This document shows, in pieces, positions 15,197-24,069 of a stretch of DNA of 27,973 nucleotides. The DNA is from an uncultured Clostridia bacterium (lineage in GTDB: Bacteria; Bacillota_A; Clostridia; TANB77; CAG-508), in the NCBI GenBank assembly GCA_947624715.1, contig CANQLO010000027.1, positions 1 through 27,973 of the forward strand, in the 5' to 3' direction. The notes under the pieces are model-generated. The model saw nothing but the letters and a program-made list of their open reading frames with translations, ran no database searches and was not told the origin of the DNA. Positions within the stretch are counted from its first letter, which is position 1. Every line of letters starts with the position of its first letter. The translations under genes and the position numbers were made by a program.

Positions 15197-16663
15197 TTGA
15201 AATTATTTAATAAATTTATTACTATTTTAATAACTTTTTCATTTGTTTTTAACGCTTATGATTTATGCTTAGCGACTACTACCCAGAATGCATCTGACTC
15301 TATTGCAACTGCTACTCAGTCAATTAGTTCATCTGATAGTATAACTTCTTTGTCTGCTAAAAAAATAGCTGCTGCTCAATCAGTTGGTTTACCTAGTATA
15401 GATATGCCTGATGCACAATCAGTGGACTTACCAACAGGTGATATTACTGCAAATGTAGATGTTTATGCACCAAGTGCAATTCTTATGGAAGAAAACTCTG
15501 GAAAAATACTTTATAGTAAAAATGCTTATGAAAAAATGTATCCAGCGAGTACAACTAAGATAATAACATGTTTATTAGTTTTAGATAATTGTAATTTTTC
15601 AGATATGGTAAATGTAAGTTATTATGCTATTCATAGTGTGCCTGCTACTTATTCTATTGCTAATCTTGTTCCAGGAGAATCTTTAAGTGTACAAGATTTA
15701 GTATATGCATTGATGATTGGTTCAGCTAACGATGCTGCTTTTGTTTTAGCAGAATATATTGCAAATGGTGGAAACAATTATTTGACAGATTCTTCACAAG
15801 AAGCTAAAACGAAATTTAATGAGAGTATTCAAAAATTTTCTGATATGATGAATGCTAAGGCAAGAGAAATAGGTTGTACATCAACTAATTTTGTAAATCC
15901 AAATGGTATTCATAATGAAAATCATTACTCTACTGCTTATGATTTAGCTTTAATTGCTAAATACGCATATAAGAATATAGCACTTATGAGTATAGTCAAT
16001 ACAATGGAATATTCTTTGCCTAATACAGATGTATACACTGGTGAAACTCGTTCATGTAAATGTACTAATTCTTTGCTTTATAGTGGAAGGAAAACTTATT
16101 ATGAATATGCTAATGGAATGAAAACTGGATATACTGATCCTGCAGGATATTGTATTGTTGCTACTGCTTCAAAAAATGATGTTGATTTAATTGTTGTAAT
16201 TCTTAAATCTGAATTTTCAAGTTATTCTGCTACATCTGAACAATATGATTTCACGAGAGAATCTGATTGTATAAGATTATTCAACTATGGTTTTGATAAT
16301 TATTTTTATACAAATTTAGCTTCTAGTGGTGATATTGCAAGAACTGTTAGCATAATAAATGGTGAAAAAAATACTAAATCTTTAGACTTAATTGTAAAAG
16401 ATGATTTAAAGGCTTTGGTTTCTAAAGGTGAAGTTATTGATATAACTCCTAATATTAAATTTACTAAGTTTTTGGCTCCTATTGGTAAAGGTGAAGTTGT
16501 TGGAAGTATTACCTATACATATAATGGTAAAGAATATACTTCTGATTTAATTGCTGCTCATGATGTTTATTCTGGGGATAATACTAATCTTTTAATTGGT
16601 ATAATTGGTACATTTGTAGTTTTATTATTATTTGTAATATTATTGAGTGAAAAGAAAAAGTAG
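15197..16663 (+). CDS. serine-type D-alanyl-D-alanine carboxypeptidase (PBP5/DacF family)
   Basis: This is a 488-residue penicillin-binding protein that trims the terminal D-Ala from peptidoglycan stem peptides. An N-terminal signal peptide (about 1-26) is followed by a serine- and alanine-rich linker (to about 85) and the peptidase S11 domain. The three active-site motifs are intact: Ser-Thr-Thr-Lys in 'PASTTK' (Ser118, Lys121), Ser-Ala-Asn (176-178) and Lys-Thr-Gly (309-311). A C-terminal hydrophobic helix followed by EKKK anchors it in the membrane. The start is a TTG codon with AAGGAGA 7 bases upstream, and no better ATG fits. The gene diverges from comEA and converges on the LCP gene, with a bidirectional terminator between. 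Confidence 0.93.
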   Translation: MKLFNKFITILITFSFVFNAYDLCLATTTQNASDSIATATQSISSSDSITSLSAKKIAAAQSVGLPSIDMPDAQSVDLPTGDITANVDVYAPSAILMEENSGKILYSKNAYEKMYPASTTKIITCLLVLDNCNFSDMVNVSYYAIHSVPATYSIANLVPGESLSVQDLVYALMIGSANDAAFVLAEYIANGGNNYLTDSSQEAKTKFNESIQKFSDMMNAKAREIGCTSTNFVNPNGIHNENHYSTAYDLALIAKYAYKNIALMSIVNTMEYSLPNTDVYTGETRSCKCTNSLLYSGRKTYYEYANGMKTGYTDPAGYCIVATASKNDVDLIVVILKSEFSSYSATSEQYDFTRESDCIRLFNYGFDNYFYTNLASSGDIARTVSIINGEKNTKSLDLIVKDDLKALVSKGEVIDITPNIKFTKFLAPIGKGEVVGSITYTYNGKEYTSDLIAAHDVYSGDNTNLLIGIIGTFVVLLLFVILLSEKKK

Positions 16664-16741
16664 TTTAGAACTTTATATTTTTTAATTTTCTATTTAAGAA
16701 AATTTGCTTTTATGCAAATATAAATTTTAATTTATCAAAAT

Positions 16742-16784
16742 AAAAAAGTGGGTGCATCTTTAATAAATTGCCCCACTATTTTTT
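16742..16784 (+). terminator. bidirectional terminator between carboxypeptidase and LCP genes
   Basis: GTGGG (16748-16752) and GCA (16754-16756) pair with TGC and CCCAC (16769-16776), flanked by an A-run (16742-16747) and a T-run (16779-16784). It can therefore stop transcripts from both convergent genes. The rest of the 223-bp gap shows nothing more. Confidence 0.85.
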
Positions 16785-16886
16785 ACTTTATAAATTTAAT
16801 TATCTATTAAAATAGACTTCACATTATATTTTTCTATTAGAGTAGCCTTGACATATGACTTCTTTCTTAGCTTAACCCCAGCCTTT

Positions 16887-18203
16887 TTAATAATCCTGTC
16901 CTAATATAATAGTAAAATCAACATTTTCACTGCTTAATCCAGTTTGAATTGTTCCTGTGCAAAGTAATGATTTTATTGCATTTCTATCTTCCGTACTATT
17001 GTTGTTTCTGTCTATTATAAGAGTTGTTTTTGTTACATTTGTTGTTCCTTTTGAAGTTATCTTGTAGCCTAAGTTTTGTAATTGTGTAACTGCTGTTGTT
17101 AGCTTACCAGATGAACCTGTTCCATTTAATATCTCTATTTTAATTTGTGATTTTGGTTTTGTTACTTCTGGTGTTACTATTTCGTTTGATACTGTGTTTC
17201 CTTCACCTTCAAGTTCTTCTGGTGTCATTAAGAATAATTCATTAACTGTTTCTTTTGCCTTTGTAGTATTTACTAAAAATATAGATACTCCATTATAATA
17301 TGCTGGTGCTCCTGGTAATGCATCTGATCTTAAATTTTCTATATTAAAGTTTACTAAAGCTGGTATATATTTTTTTATTACATCCCAAGATAAGTTTGTT
17401 TCTAATCTTTCCTTAGCTATATCAACAAATTCATTTATCTTAGTAATATTGCTTGCTTTCATTGTTTGACTTATTACTGTTTTTATAAATTCTCTTTGTG
17501 TTTTCATTCTTCCTAGGTCATTATTGCCATAATCATCTGAGTATGATGTTCCATTGTTGTTATGTCTAAATCTTACAACTCCTTCTGCTTGTTCTCCATT
17601 TAATAATTGATATCCTGGTTCCAGATGTATATATAAATCTTGTGCTCCATCATCATAATCCATCTTTATTGGGACGTCAAAGTATACTCCTCCAATTACA
17701 TCTACTAACTCTCTTAGTGCTACTGTGTCAATTGTTATATAATATTTTAAATTAAGTCCTGTTAGTTTATTTACTGCATCAATAGTTTTTTGTGGACTTA
17801 TTGAATATCTAGCATTAATTTTATCAAATGGTGTTGCTGAATTTACATCAGTTCCAACAAAGCTATCTCTTGGAACTGATAACATAGATGCTTGTTGTGT
17901 CTTTGGACTATATTTTACAACTATAATTGTATCAGTTAAGTTTTGACTCTTACCCATACATAAAACATATAAATCTTCAAGATTCGCTATCTCATCTTTG
18001 TTACTTCCAACAATTGTAGTTAGTATTCCTGAAACTCCTCCTCCATTACTTTGCACTTTAATCATAAAATATACAGCAAATGCAATTATTATTAATAAAA
18101 TTCCAAGAAATACGGTTCGTACAGGGTGTCTTTTATTTTTTCTATTTTTCTTTTTGTTTTCATTTTTTTCTTTTGAATTCGTCTTTTTCTTCAATTTTTT
18201 CAC
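16887..18203 (-). CDS. LytR-CpsA-Psr (LCP) family cell-wall polymer ligase
   Basis: This is a 438-residue protein. A very basic cytoplasmic N-terminus (1-28) is followed by one transmembrane helix (about 30-50), the extracellular LCP domain (about 75-260) and a C-terminal LytR_C-type domain (about 350-438, beginning 'IKIEILNGTGSSGKL'). LCP hallmarks are visible: 'NLTDTIIVV', 'MLSVPRDSFV' with its polyprenyl-phosphate-binding Arg-Asp, 'KINARYS', 'DVIGGVYFDV', and 'RFRHNN...GRMKTQREF' with conserved arginines. Family members transfer polymers such as teichoic acids from lipid carriers to peptidoglycan. The gene is the last of a minus-strand run with CvpA (59-bp gap) and the DUF5711-like gene. 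Confidence 0.93.
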   Translation of the reverse strand: MKKLKKKTNSKEKNENKKKNRKNKRHPVRTVFLGILLIIIAFAVYFMIKVQSNGGGVSGILTTIVGSNKDEIANLEDLYVLCMGKSQNLTDTIIVVKYSPKTQQASMLSVPRDSFVGTDVNSATPFDKINARYSISPQKTIDAVNKLTGLNLKYYITIDTVALRELVDVIGGVYFDVPIKMDYDDGAQDLYIHLEPGYQLLNGEQAEGVVRFRHNNNGTSYSDDYGNNDLGRMKTQREFIKTVISQTMKASNITKINEFVDIAKERLETNLSWDVIKKYIPALVNFNIENLRSDALPGAPAYYNGVSIFLVNTTKAKETVNELFLMTPEELEGEGNTVSNEIVTPEVTKPKSQIKIEILNGTGSSGKLTTAVTQLQNLGYKITSKGTTNVTKTTLIIDRNNNSTEDRNAIKSLLCTGTIQTGLSSENVDFTIILGQDY

Positions 18204-18262
18204 TCTCCTAATTACAATTATTACTTAGTATAACAAATACCTTATAAAATATCAACCTTATT

Positions 18263-18913
18263 TTATAAGTTTTTAATTCTATTTACTATTATATTGTTAT
18301 TGTACATCATCTTTCCAAAGAATGAACTATTTATTTGGTCAAGTATCTGCGTATTTTCAAATACAGGTGATATTGTTGATATTACTGCAAATATAAAATA
18401 CACAATTATAATTCCTTCTACAAATCCTACTATTGCTCCTCCTAAATGATCTAGTTGTTTTAGTATTGGTAACTTATTAATAATCTTAGATAATACTTTT
18501 AATATTACTAGAGCAACTCTTATTAGTAAAAATATTCCTACAAATGAAATAATCATTATTACTTCTGTAGATAATTGTGTTGAAATTGTTTCTATTGCTT
18601 CATCTTTTGTTTCATTAGCATTATCAACTTGTTCATTTATATAGTCTTTCATTCCTTCTGGGAGATGTGAGTCTGCATTTATTTCAATTTCATCTCCACT
18701 CATAGGAATATTTTGCTTTATTACTTGTTTTACATTTTCTCCTATTGGTGTTTTTTCAATAATAAAGTTTCCTACTGGCTTATAAAATAATAATGCTACA
18801 ACTAAAGCTATAATTAAAGAGAAAAAGTTAACCAATGTAACTGTTAATCCTCTATGTCTTCCTATAATAATTGCTAACACTATTATAATTAAAATAATTA
18901 TATCGACTATCAT
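18263..18913 (-). CDS. CvpA family membrane protein
   Basis: This is a 216-residue protein with four hydrophobic segments. Two N-terminal helices ('IIILIIIVLAIIIGRHRGLT', then 'LIIALVVALLFY') are followed by a loop of about 60 hydrophilic residues and two more helices. The GRHRG turn after helix one and the overall layout fit the CvpA (colicin V production) family, conserved membrane proteins of poorly defined function. It is placed between a DUF5711-like gene and an LCP gene on the same strand. This suggests co-transcription and an envelope role. An AAATAAAG stretch serves as a weak ribosome binding site. Confidence 0.85.
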   Translation of the reverse strand: MIVDIIILIIIVLAIIIGRHRGLTVTLVNFFSLIIALVVALLFYKPVGNFIIEKTPIGENVKQVIKQNIPMSGDEIEINADSHLPEGMKDYINEQVDNANETKDEAIETISTQLSTEVIMIISFVGIFLLIRVALVILKVLSKIINKLPILKQLDHLGGAIVGFVEGIIIVYFIFAVISTISPVFENTQILDQINSSFFGKMMYNNNIIVNRIKNL

Positions 18914-18953
18914 CTTTATTTAAATCCTTATTTTTTATTTAGATTTTCAAGGC

Positions 18954-18986
18954 TTTATCTATAAACCCAATAATTTATCTATAAAC
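18954..18986. repeat. 13-bp direct repeat between DUF5711-like and cvpA genes
   Basis: TTTATCTATAAAC occurs at 18954-18966 and 18974-18986, two copies 20 bp apart, starting right after the stop of the upstream gene. They may be a local duplication or a binding site. Confidence 0.6.
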
Positions 18987-20147
18987 TTACAGAGTGATGA
19001 TTTCTACTTTATCTTTGTAAATTATCCCTGCAACGCTATCCCCAATTATTATATCCTTTATGTTCTGTATTGAAGTGAATTTTTTAGCAAGCCATCCATT
19101 TGTTTTTACAAATTCAACCTCATTTCCTAAACTTATGGCAATCATGTCATTGTTGCAATATAAGTTTTTAACTGCACTATCTATTAAATGTATATGTTCT
19201 TTTTTGTTTTCAACATTTTTTATCTTTAATTCATATTCACTATTAAAAATGCCTGATTTATTCTCATTTATACTACATATATATCCATCTAAATTTATAT
19301 CTGCAAAATTTATTTTATTATCTATTTCCAATATTTCTTCATCATTTCCATTATAAAAAATATGTATTCCATTATCGCAATATGTAATTATTTTATCATC
19401 TTTATATCTTATCTTTAAAATAAGTGTATTTGTATTTGTTGTATAAGTATATATTATTGATTCATTTGGCGTGACCTTAGCTTTTTCTATGGAAATTGTT
19501 TTTACCAAAGATTCAATAACTGTACCTGACGTTTTTATTTCAACAAAACTTAAGTATTTATTGTCTCTTGATATTTGAACATCAGTTGCTGTGCTTGTTG
19601 ATAGATATGTTCTAAATTCTTCGTTTCCATTTATGTTGTACTCTATTATTATAGATTTATGCGTTGTACCTGTAATTACAACACCAACTGCTCCATTTTG
19701 ATTTACAGTGATTTGTGTTATATTTCCATCTAATTGCTTATGCCATTGCATACTGTCATTATATATTAAATATAAATTCTCTCCACCCTCGTCTGCTAAT
19801 AATAAATATCTTCCGTTTGCATAAAATTTTGGATTGGTAACTGTTACATCCATATTTGTTACTACATTAGCATTACTATTGTATAGAGTTAATGTACTAT
19901 TACTGATAGTTGCTATATAATCACTATATGCATATACTGAAACATTATCACTCTCTTCAATTTCTATAAAAGGTAAATTTTCCTCACCAATATCTTTCTT
20001 TAAAATATTCTTATCCACCCAAAGTCTTATGGTACTATTACCTAAATATAGACCTATGGCAGTAATTGCAATTAATACAATTATTAATAAAAATACAATT
20101 ATTATTATCTTTTTTACTTTTTTATTTTTCATGGCTTTGTCACTCAT
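18987..20147 (-). CDS. DUF5711-like membrane-anchored beta-propeller protein
   Basis: This is a 386-residue protein. A basic N-terminus and one transmembrane helix (about 13-33) are followed by an all-beta extracellular region. That region consists of repeated short blades of alternating hydrophobic strands such as 'DYIATISNSTLTLYNS', 'GRYLLLADEGGENLYLI' and 'NKYLSFVEIKTSG', resembling a beta-propeller. This matches the DUF5711 family of Clostridia, whose role is unknown. AAAGGAAA lies upstream of the ATG. It heads the DUF5711-CvpA-LCP gene run, and a terminator separates it from the upstream ABC operon. Confidence 0.75.
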   Translation of the reverse strand: MSDKAMKNKKVKKIIIIVFLLIIVLIAITAIGLYLGNSTIRLWVDKNILKKDIGEENLPFIEIEESDNVSVYAYSDYIATISNSTLTLYNSNANVVTNMDVTVTNPKFYANGRYLLLADEGGENLYLIYNDSMQWHKQLDGNITQITVNQNGAVGVVITGTTHKSIIIEYNINGNEEFRTYLSTSTATDVQISRDNKYLSFVEIKTSGTVIESLVKTISIEKAKVTPNESIIYTYTTNTNTLILKIRYKDDKIITYCDNGIHIFYNGNDEEILEIDNKINFADINLDGYICSINENKSGIFNSEYELKIKNVENKKEHIHLIDSAVKNLYCNNDMIAISLGNEVEFVKTNGWLAKKFTSIQNIKDIIIGDSVAGIIYKDKVEIITL

Positions 20148-20223
20148 GTTTTATTTCCTTTGTTTGGATTTATAATTTTACTCTATTTTATAACACTTCT
20201 ATTTTCTTTTCAATGTTTTTTAT

Positions 20224-20255
20224 AAAAAATGATGTTTCCTTTTCAGAAAACATCA
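20224..20255 (-). terminator. terminator of the Gld-type ABC operon
   Basis: On the minus strand TGATGTTTTC (20246-20255) pairs with GGAAACATCA (20230-20239) and is followed by T6. It lies 13 bp after the end of the last ABC-operon gene. Confidence 0.9.
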
Positions 20256-20267
20256 CTTTCTTGCTTG

Positions 20268-21731
20268 CTATTTATTTCTTCTTTTTCTAAATATTGTAAT
20301 TATTACACCAACAACAATGATTAAAACTGGCACACCAAATATAATTATTTTGACTATATTATCTTGTTCTTGTGTTGCTGTATAAGTTACAACTCCTAAA
20401 TCTTTTCTTATTCTAATTGTGTCTTCTCTGTCTGATAAATATGCTACTGAATTTAGTAATATATCTCTATTATTTCTTAAAGCTATTGGTGTAGCATAGC
20501 TTGTTCCAATTTGTATTGTTGCATTTGTTGCAAATAGTGCATTTGATATTGCTATTAAATTTGAACTTTTTTCATCATTTATTTTCTTTGTTAATACCTC
20601 TCCTAATACAAATGGTCCTTCTTCATCTGTGTCAAGTTTTGTATATATGCTTGAGGTTGGATCTTCTCTATAGAATGATGCTTCTGATGATTGAATAAAT
20701 GGTGATGCTTCAACATTAAGATTTGTAAGAGCTTCTGAGTCTGCTGTAATTATCTTTCCTGCATCTAACATAACTATTGAACCATCTGTGTATATATCTT
20801 TTACAATGCTATTATAACTCATTTCAGGAATTATTAACTCTGGACTTCCTGCTAACATATTTGCAGATGATTGTTCACAAACAATTCCCTTTGAAAAACT
20901 AACTCCATATAATGAAAGTATTTTATTTGCATTAACTAAATTTGAACCACTTGTGTTTTCATTAAAAAGATAAGGGTTTTGCATCCATATAATATTTCCA
21001 CCATTATTTATATAATTTTCAATTTTTTCTGTTTCTAAATCTGTAAAGTCTTGTATTGGATTTACTATAACTAATACATCACAAACTTCTGGCATATCTG
21101 ATGATAATAGGTCTAATGAATTTACATCATTCACTTCATTTGTTATTTGTTGTGCTAATGTATACATATATGAAGTGTTTTCAATTCCATATTCTCCATG
21201 TCCTGTTAAAAAATATACTTGTGGTTTTCTAGCAATTGTAACATCTAATATGGCATTTGTTAATTTTTGCTCTGTTATATCAATTGTTTCATAAGTAGAG
21301 TTATCATATGTATACATTTCAGAAGCATCTATTACCTTATATCTTTGATTTGATGAAACTGCAACCAATTGGTCTGTTGAAGTTGCTCCATATTGTGTTG
21401 CTAAATCGGGTCTTTCTTCTGCATCAATTATTTGAATTTCAATTTTATTATTCACATCATGATATTGTCTTCCTAAGACTACAGCAGTTGAATCTTCTGT
21501 ATATCCAAAGAAGTACATTGTTACATTTAATTCAACTTTTTCAATTTCTTTTTTTGATTCATCTGATAATGAGTAAACTTTTTCTTTGGTAAAGTCTATT
21601 GGAGCTATATTTAAATTATCAAAAATCTTATTTACCAATAGGAAAATAACAAGTATTATTGCAACCAATAGAATTGTAAGACTAGTTTGTCTAAGCCATT
21701 TTTCTTTTATCAATTTAATAAACTTTCTCAA
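20268..21731 (-). CDS. Gld-type ABC transporter accessory protein (GldG-like)
   Basis: This is a 487-residue protein with an N-terminal transmembrane helix (about 16-34), a large extracytoplasmic region and a second C-terminal helix (about 460-482) ending in a basic tail. The extracellular part contains the GldG_ABC-type pattern: 'DFTKEKVYSLSDESKKEI' near the start, then a Rossmann-like region with 'KPQVYFLTGHGEYG', 'DVLVIVNPIQDFTDLE' and 'NNGGNIIWMQNP'. Such proteins work with an ABC ATPase and an ABC-2 permease. In Bacteroidetes the system is linked to gliding, while in Firmicutes the substrate is unknown. The gene follows the permease after 12 bp and ends the operon. Confidence 0.88.
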   Translation of the reverse strand: MRKFIKLIKEKWLRQTSLTILLVAIILVIFLLVNKIFDNLNIAPIDFTKEKVYSLSDESKKEIEKVELNVTMYFFGYTEDSTAVVLGRQYHDVNNKIEIQIIDAEERPDLATQYGATSTDQLVAVSSNQRYKVIDASEMYTYDNSTYETIDITEQKLTNAILDVTIARKPQVYFLTGHGEYGIENTSYMYTLAQQITNEVNDVNSLDLLSSDMPEVCDVLVIVNPIQDFTDLETEKIENYINNGGNIIWMQNPYLFNENTSGSNLVNANKILSLYGVSFSKGIVCEQSSANMLAGSPELIIPEMSYNSIVKDIYTDGSIVMLDAGKIITADSEALTNLNVEASPFIQSSEASFYREDPTSSIYTKLDTDEEGPFVLGEVLTKKINDEKSSNLIAISNALFATNATIQIGTSYATPIALRNNRDILLNSVAYLSDREDTIRIRKDLGVVTYTATQEQDNIVKIIIFGVPVLIIVVGVIITIFRKRRNK

Positions 21732-21743
21732 CTCTTTATCCTC

Positions 21744-22427
21744 CTATTTAACTAGCTTTCTTTTTTGTAATACAATTATTGTAAATAGTATAAACATTAC
21801 TGTAAATGATAATAATAATATAACTCCGTCTGCTGCAATGGTTCCACTCATAAATGAACTATAAAATGCATTCATTAGTGAAAATGAACTTGATGCTGGT
21901 ATCATATTTGGCAAAAACCATGAAAGTAAGAAAAATCCCACTGAGATTACAGCTGCTACAATTTGATTTTCAGTAATACTTGATGCAAACATTCCAAATG
22001 AAACATATGCAATGGATAATAAAGCAAATCCTAATATTGAAACAAGTGAAGTTGCTAAGTGTGGTTCTCCAAAAAAATCTAATATTGCATAATACATTAA
22101 GGTTGCTAATGCTGATAATATTACAACTATTATTGCACCAAAAAATTTACCTAATACTATTTGTGTAATACTTCTTGGTGATGTCAATAAAATCTGTTCT
22201 GTTCCACTCTTTCTTTCTTCTGCAAACATTCTCATTGTTAGTACAGGAACAATAAATGTTAATACTGTTACACTTGAGCTAAATATACCTGTGAAATCTG
22301 TACTCATATATGCAAATATATTTAAGTAGAAAAATAAACTACAAGTTATTAAAAATATTCCTATATATACATATCCTATCGGAGATAAGAAATAGTTTTT
22401 TAATTCTTTTTTTATTATTGCTAACAT
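21744..22427 (-). CDS. ABC-2 type transporter permease (GldF-like)
   Basis: This is a 227-residue membrane protein with six predicted hydrophobic segments. The opening 'MLAIIKKELKNYFLSPIGYV' and the segment 'ERKSGTEQILLTSP' are typical of ABC-2 permeases that pair with a GldA-like ATPase. Its ATG overlaps the ATPase stop codon (TAATG). The GGAGG ribosome site is inside the ATPase tail, so translation is coupled. It probably forms the membrane channel of the three-gene transporter with the ATPase upstream and the GldG-like protein downstream. Confidence 0.9.
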   Translation of the reverse strand: MLAIIKKELKNYFLSPIGYVYIGIFLITCSLFFYLNIFAYMSTDFTGIFSSSVTVLTFIVPVLTMRMFAEERKSGTEQILLTSPRSITQIVLGKFFGAIIVVILSALATLMYYAILDFFGEPHLATSLVSILGFALLSIAYVSFGMFASSITENQIVAAVISVGFFLLSWFLPNMIPASSSFSLMNAFYSSFMSGTIAADGVILLLSFTVMFILFTIIVLQKRKLVK

Positions 22428-23791
22428 TATTTTTTACCTCCTTTTTTATTATTTTTATTTACTTTTTTTGTTGTGTTTTTTTGTTTGTTGTTTTTGTTAT
22501 TGTTACTTACTTTATTTTCTTTGTTATTATCTTTTTTGCTTTGTTCTACTTTTGTTTCTTTCTGATTACCTGCACTTAACTTTTTTATTTCCTTATTATT
22601 CTTCTTTGCTGTTTTTTTATGTTTTTTAGATAATTTCTTCTCTTGTTTTAATTTTTTCTTTTCCTCTTTTTCTTCCTTAATTATTTCTTTTTCCTTTTCC
22701 CACTCTTTGTTAAACTCGTCTTTTCTAGCTTTCTTTTCAATTTTTTTATCTTCTTTTATTGCTTTCTTTCTGTCTTTCTTGGTCATTTTGCTTAATTCTT
22801 CTTCTCTTTTAGCCTTTTTTTCTTCTAAGCTTTTTTTATTTTTTTCAATTTCAGCTTCTTTGCTATTAATTACTTTTAAGAAAGCATCTTCTAATGTTGT
22901 TTCAATTTGTTTTAATTCAAATATTGTAATATTTTCTTTTGGTAATTCTTCAAATAATTGTTTTCTAATATCTGAATCTTTTTTAGATATTATTAAATAT
23001 TGTTTTGTTCCATCTTCATTGTCTTTTATTAATTTTATTTCTTTAATATCAGCTATTTTTTTATTCATTTTATCCATTTTATTTTGTTTATCTTCAACAG
23101 TAACCATTATGCTATTTTCAGCTTGAGTTTGTTTTTCAAGATTGTCTGGAGTATCAATAGCTAAAATCTTACCTTTATTTATAATTATAACTTCTTTACA
23201 TATTTGGCTAACTTCTGGCAAAATATGAGAACTCAATATAACTGTATGACTTTGTCCTAGTTTTTTAATTAAATTTCTTATTTCTGTAATTTGCCTTGGA
23301 TCAAGTCCTACTGTTGGTTCATCTAAAATTAGTATATCTGGATTACCAATTAAGGCACCTGCCATACTAACTCTTTGCTTATATCCTCTAGATATTTTTT
23401 TTATAAGTTTCTTTTGGACATCTTTTAAGCCTGTTTCTTCAATTACTTTGTCAACTTCTTCTTTTCTGTCTTTTCTCTTAACATTTTTTAGTTCTGCCAT
23501 ATAATTTATAAATTCTCTAACAGTTAAATCACTATATAGTGGTACACTTTCTGGCATATAACCAATTTGTTTTTTTGCTTTCTTTGGTGATTTTAAAACA
23601 TCATATCCATTTACTATAATTTTTCCTTTGCTTGGCTCTATGCAACCTGTTATCATATTCATAGTTGTTGACTTTCCAGCACCATTAGGTCCCAAGAATC
23701 CAACTATTTCGTGGTCTTTTACTGTAAAACTTATATTGTCTACAGCTACAAATTTGCCATATCTTTTTGTAACGTTTTTAACCTCTATCAA
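22427..23791 (-). CDS. ABC transporter ATPase (GldA-like) with lysine-rich C-terminal tail
   Basis: This is a 454-residue protein. The first 215 residues or so form a nucleotide-binding domain: Walker A 'GPNGAGKST', signature region 'ISRGYKQRVSMAGAL' (an LSGGQ variant), Walker B 'ILILDEPT' and H-loop 'ILSSH'. Residues of about 215-300 form an accessory domain usual in this subfamily. The last 145 or so are a low-complexity tail of Lys, Glu and Asn, predicted coiled coil then disordered and very basic. That is far longer than the usual end near 310. The start is taken as TTG at 23791, because GGAGGG (about 23799-23804) sits right before it; a TTG at 23806 would include the ribosome site in the protein. 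Confidence 0.93.
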   Translation of the reverse strand: MIEVKNVTKRYGKFVAVDNISFTVKDHEIVGFLGPNGAGKSTTMNMITGCIEPSKGKIIVNGYDVLKSPKKAKKQIGYMPESVPLYSDLTVREFINYMAELKNVKRKDRKEEVDKVIEETGLKDVQKKLIKKISRGYKQRVSMAGALIGNPDILILDEPTVGLDPRQITEIRNLIKKLGQSHTVILSSHILPEVSQICKEVIIINKGKILAIDTPDNLEKQTQAENSIMVTVEDKQNKMDKMNKKIADIKEIKLIKDNEDGTKQYLIISKKDSDIRKQLFEELPKENITIFELKQIETTLEDAFLKVINSKEAEIEKNKKSLEEKKAKREEELSKMTKKDRKKAIKEDKKIEKKARKDEFNKEWEKEKEIIKEEKEEKKKLKQEKKLSKKHKKTAKKNNKEIKKLSAGNQKETKVEQSKKDNNKENKVSNNNKNNKQKNTTKKVNKNNKKGGKK

Positions 23792-23920
23792 GTTTATTCC
23801 CTCCAATCTCTTATTTCCCTAAGAATTTACTTTCTTATATTATCACTATCTATTAATTCTTGGCAAGTAGTTTTATCAATTTTCACATAAAATTTACATA
23901 TTAACAACTATTATTTAAAA

Positions 23921-24037
23921 ACATAAATATAGTTATTTTCTTAAGCTATGCCCACGCAAGCAACCTAAAGATTGCTGCTCCATTCGCGCTGCGCTTGATA
24001 GCGGCCAAGGCTTTTTCGAAAATAACTATATTTATGT
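23921..24037. mobile_element. MITE-like structured element with 20-bp terminal inverted repeats
   Basis: ACATAAATATAGTTATTTTC (23921-23940) is exactly inverted at 24018-24037. The 77-bp core is unusually GC-rich for this genome and itself folds: AGCAA/TTGCT near 23960-23976, and CGCT/AGCG near 23987-24003. It carries no reading frame. The design fits a small non-autonomous repeat element or a large structured terminator between the ABC operon and the aminopeptidase gene. It fills most of the 23807-24069 gap. Confidence 0.55.
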
Positions 24038-24069
24038 GATTAATTTTTATTTCTTTAAATAGTAACATT

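Noticed and set aside
23921..24037. a second CRISPR-like or tracr-like structure
   Set aside because: There is one inverted pair only, with no repeated units or spacers and no match to the array repeat.
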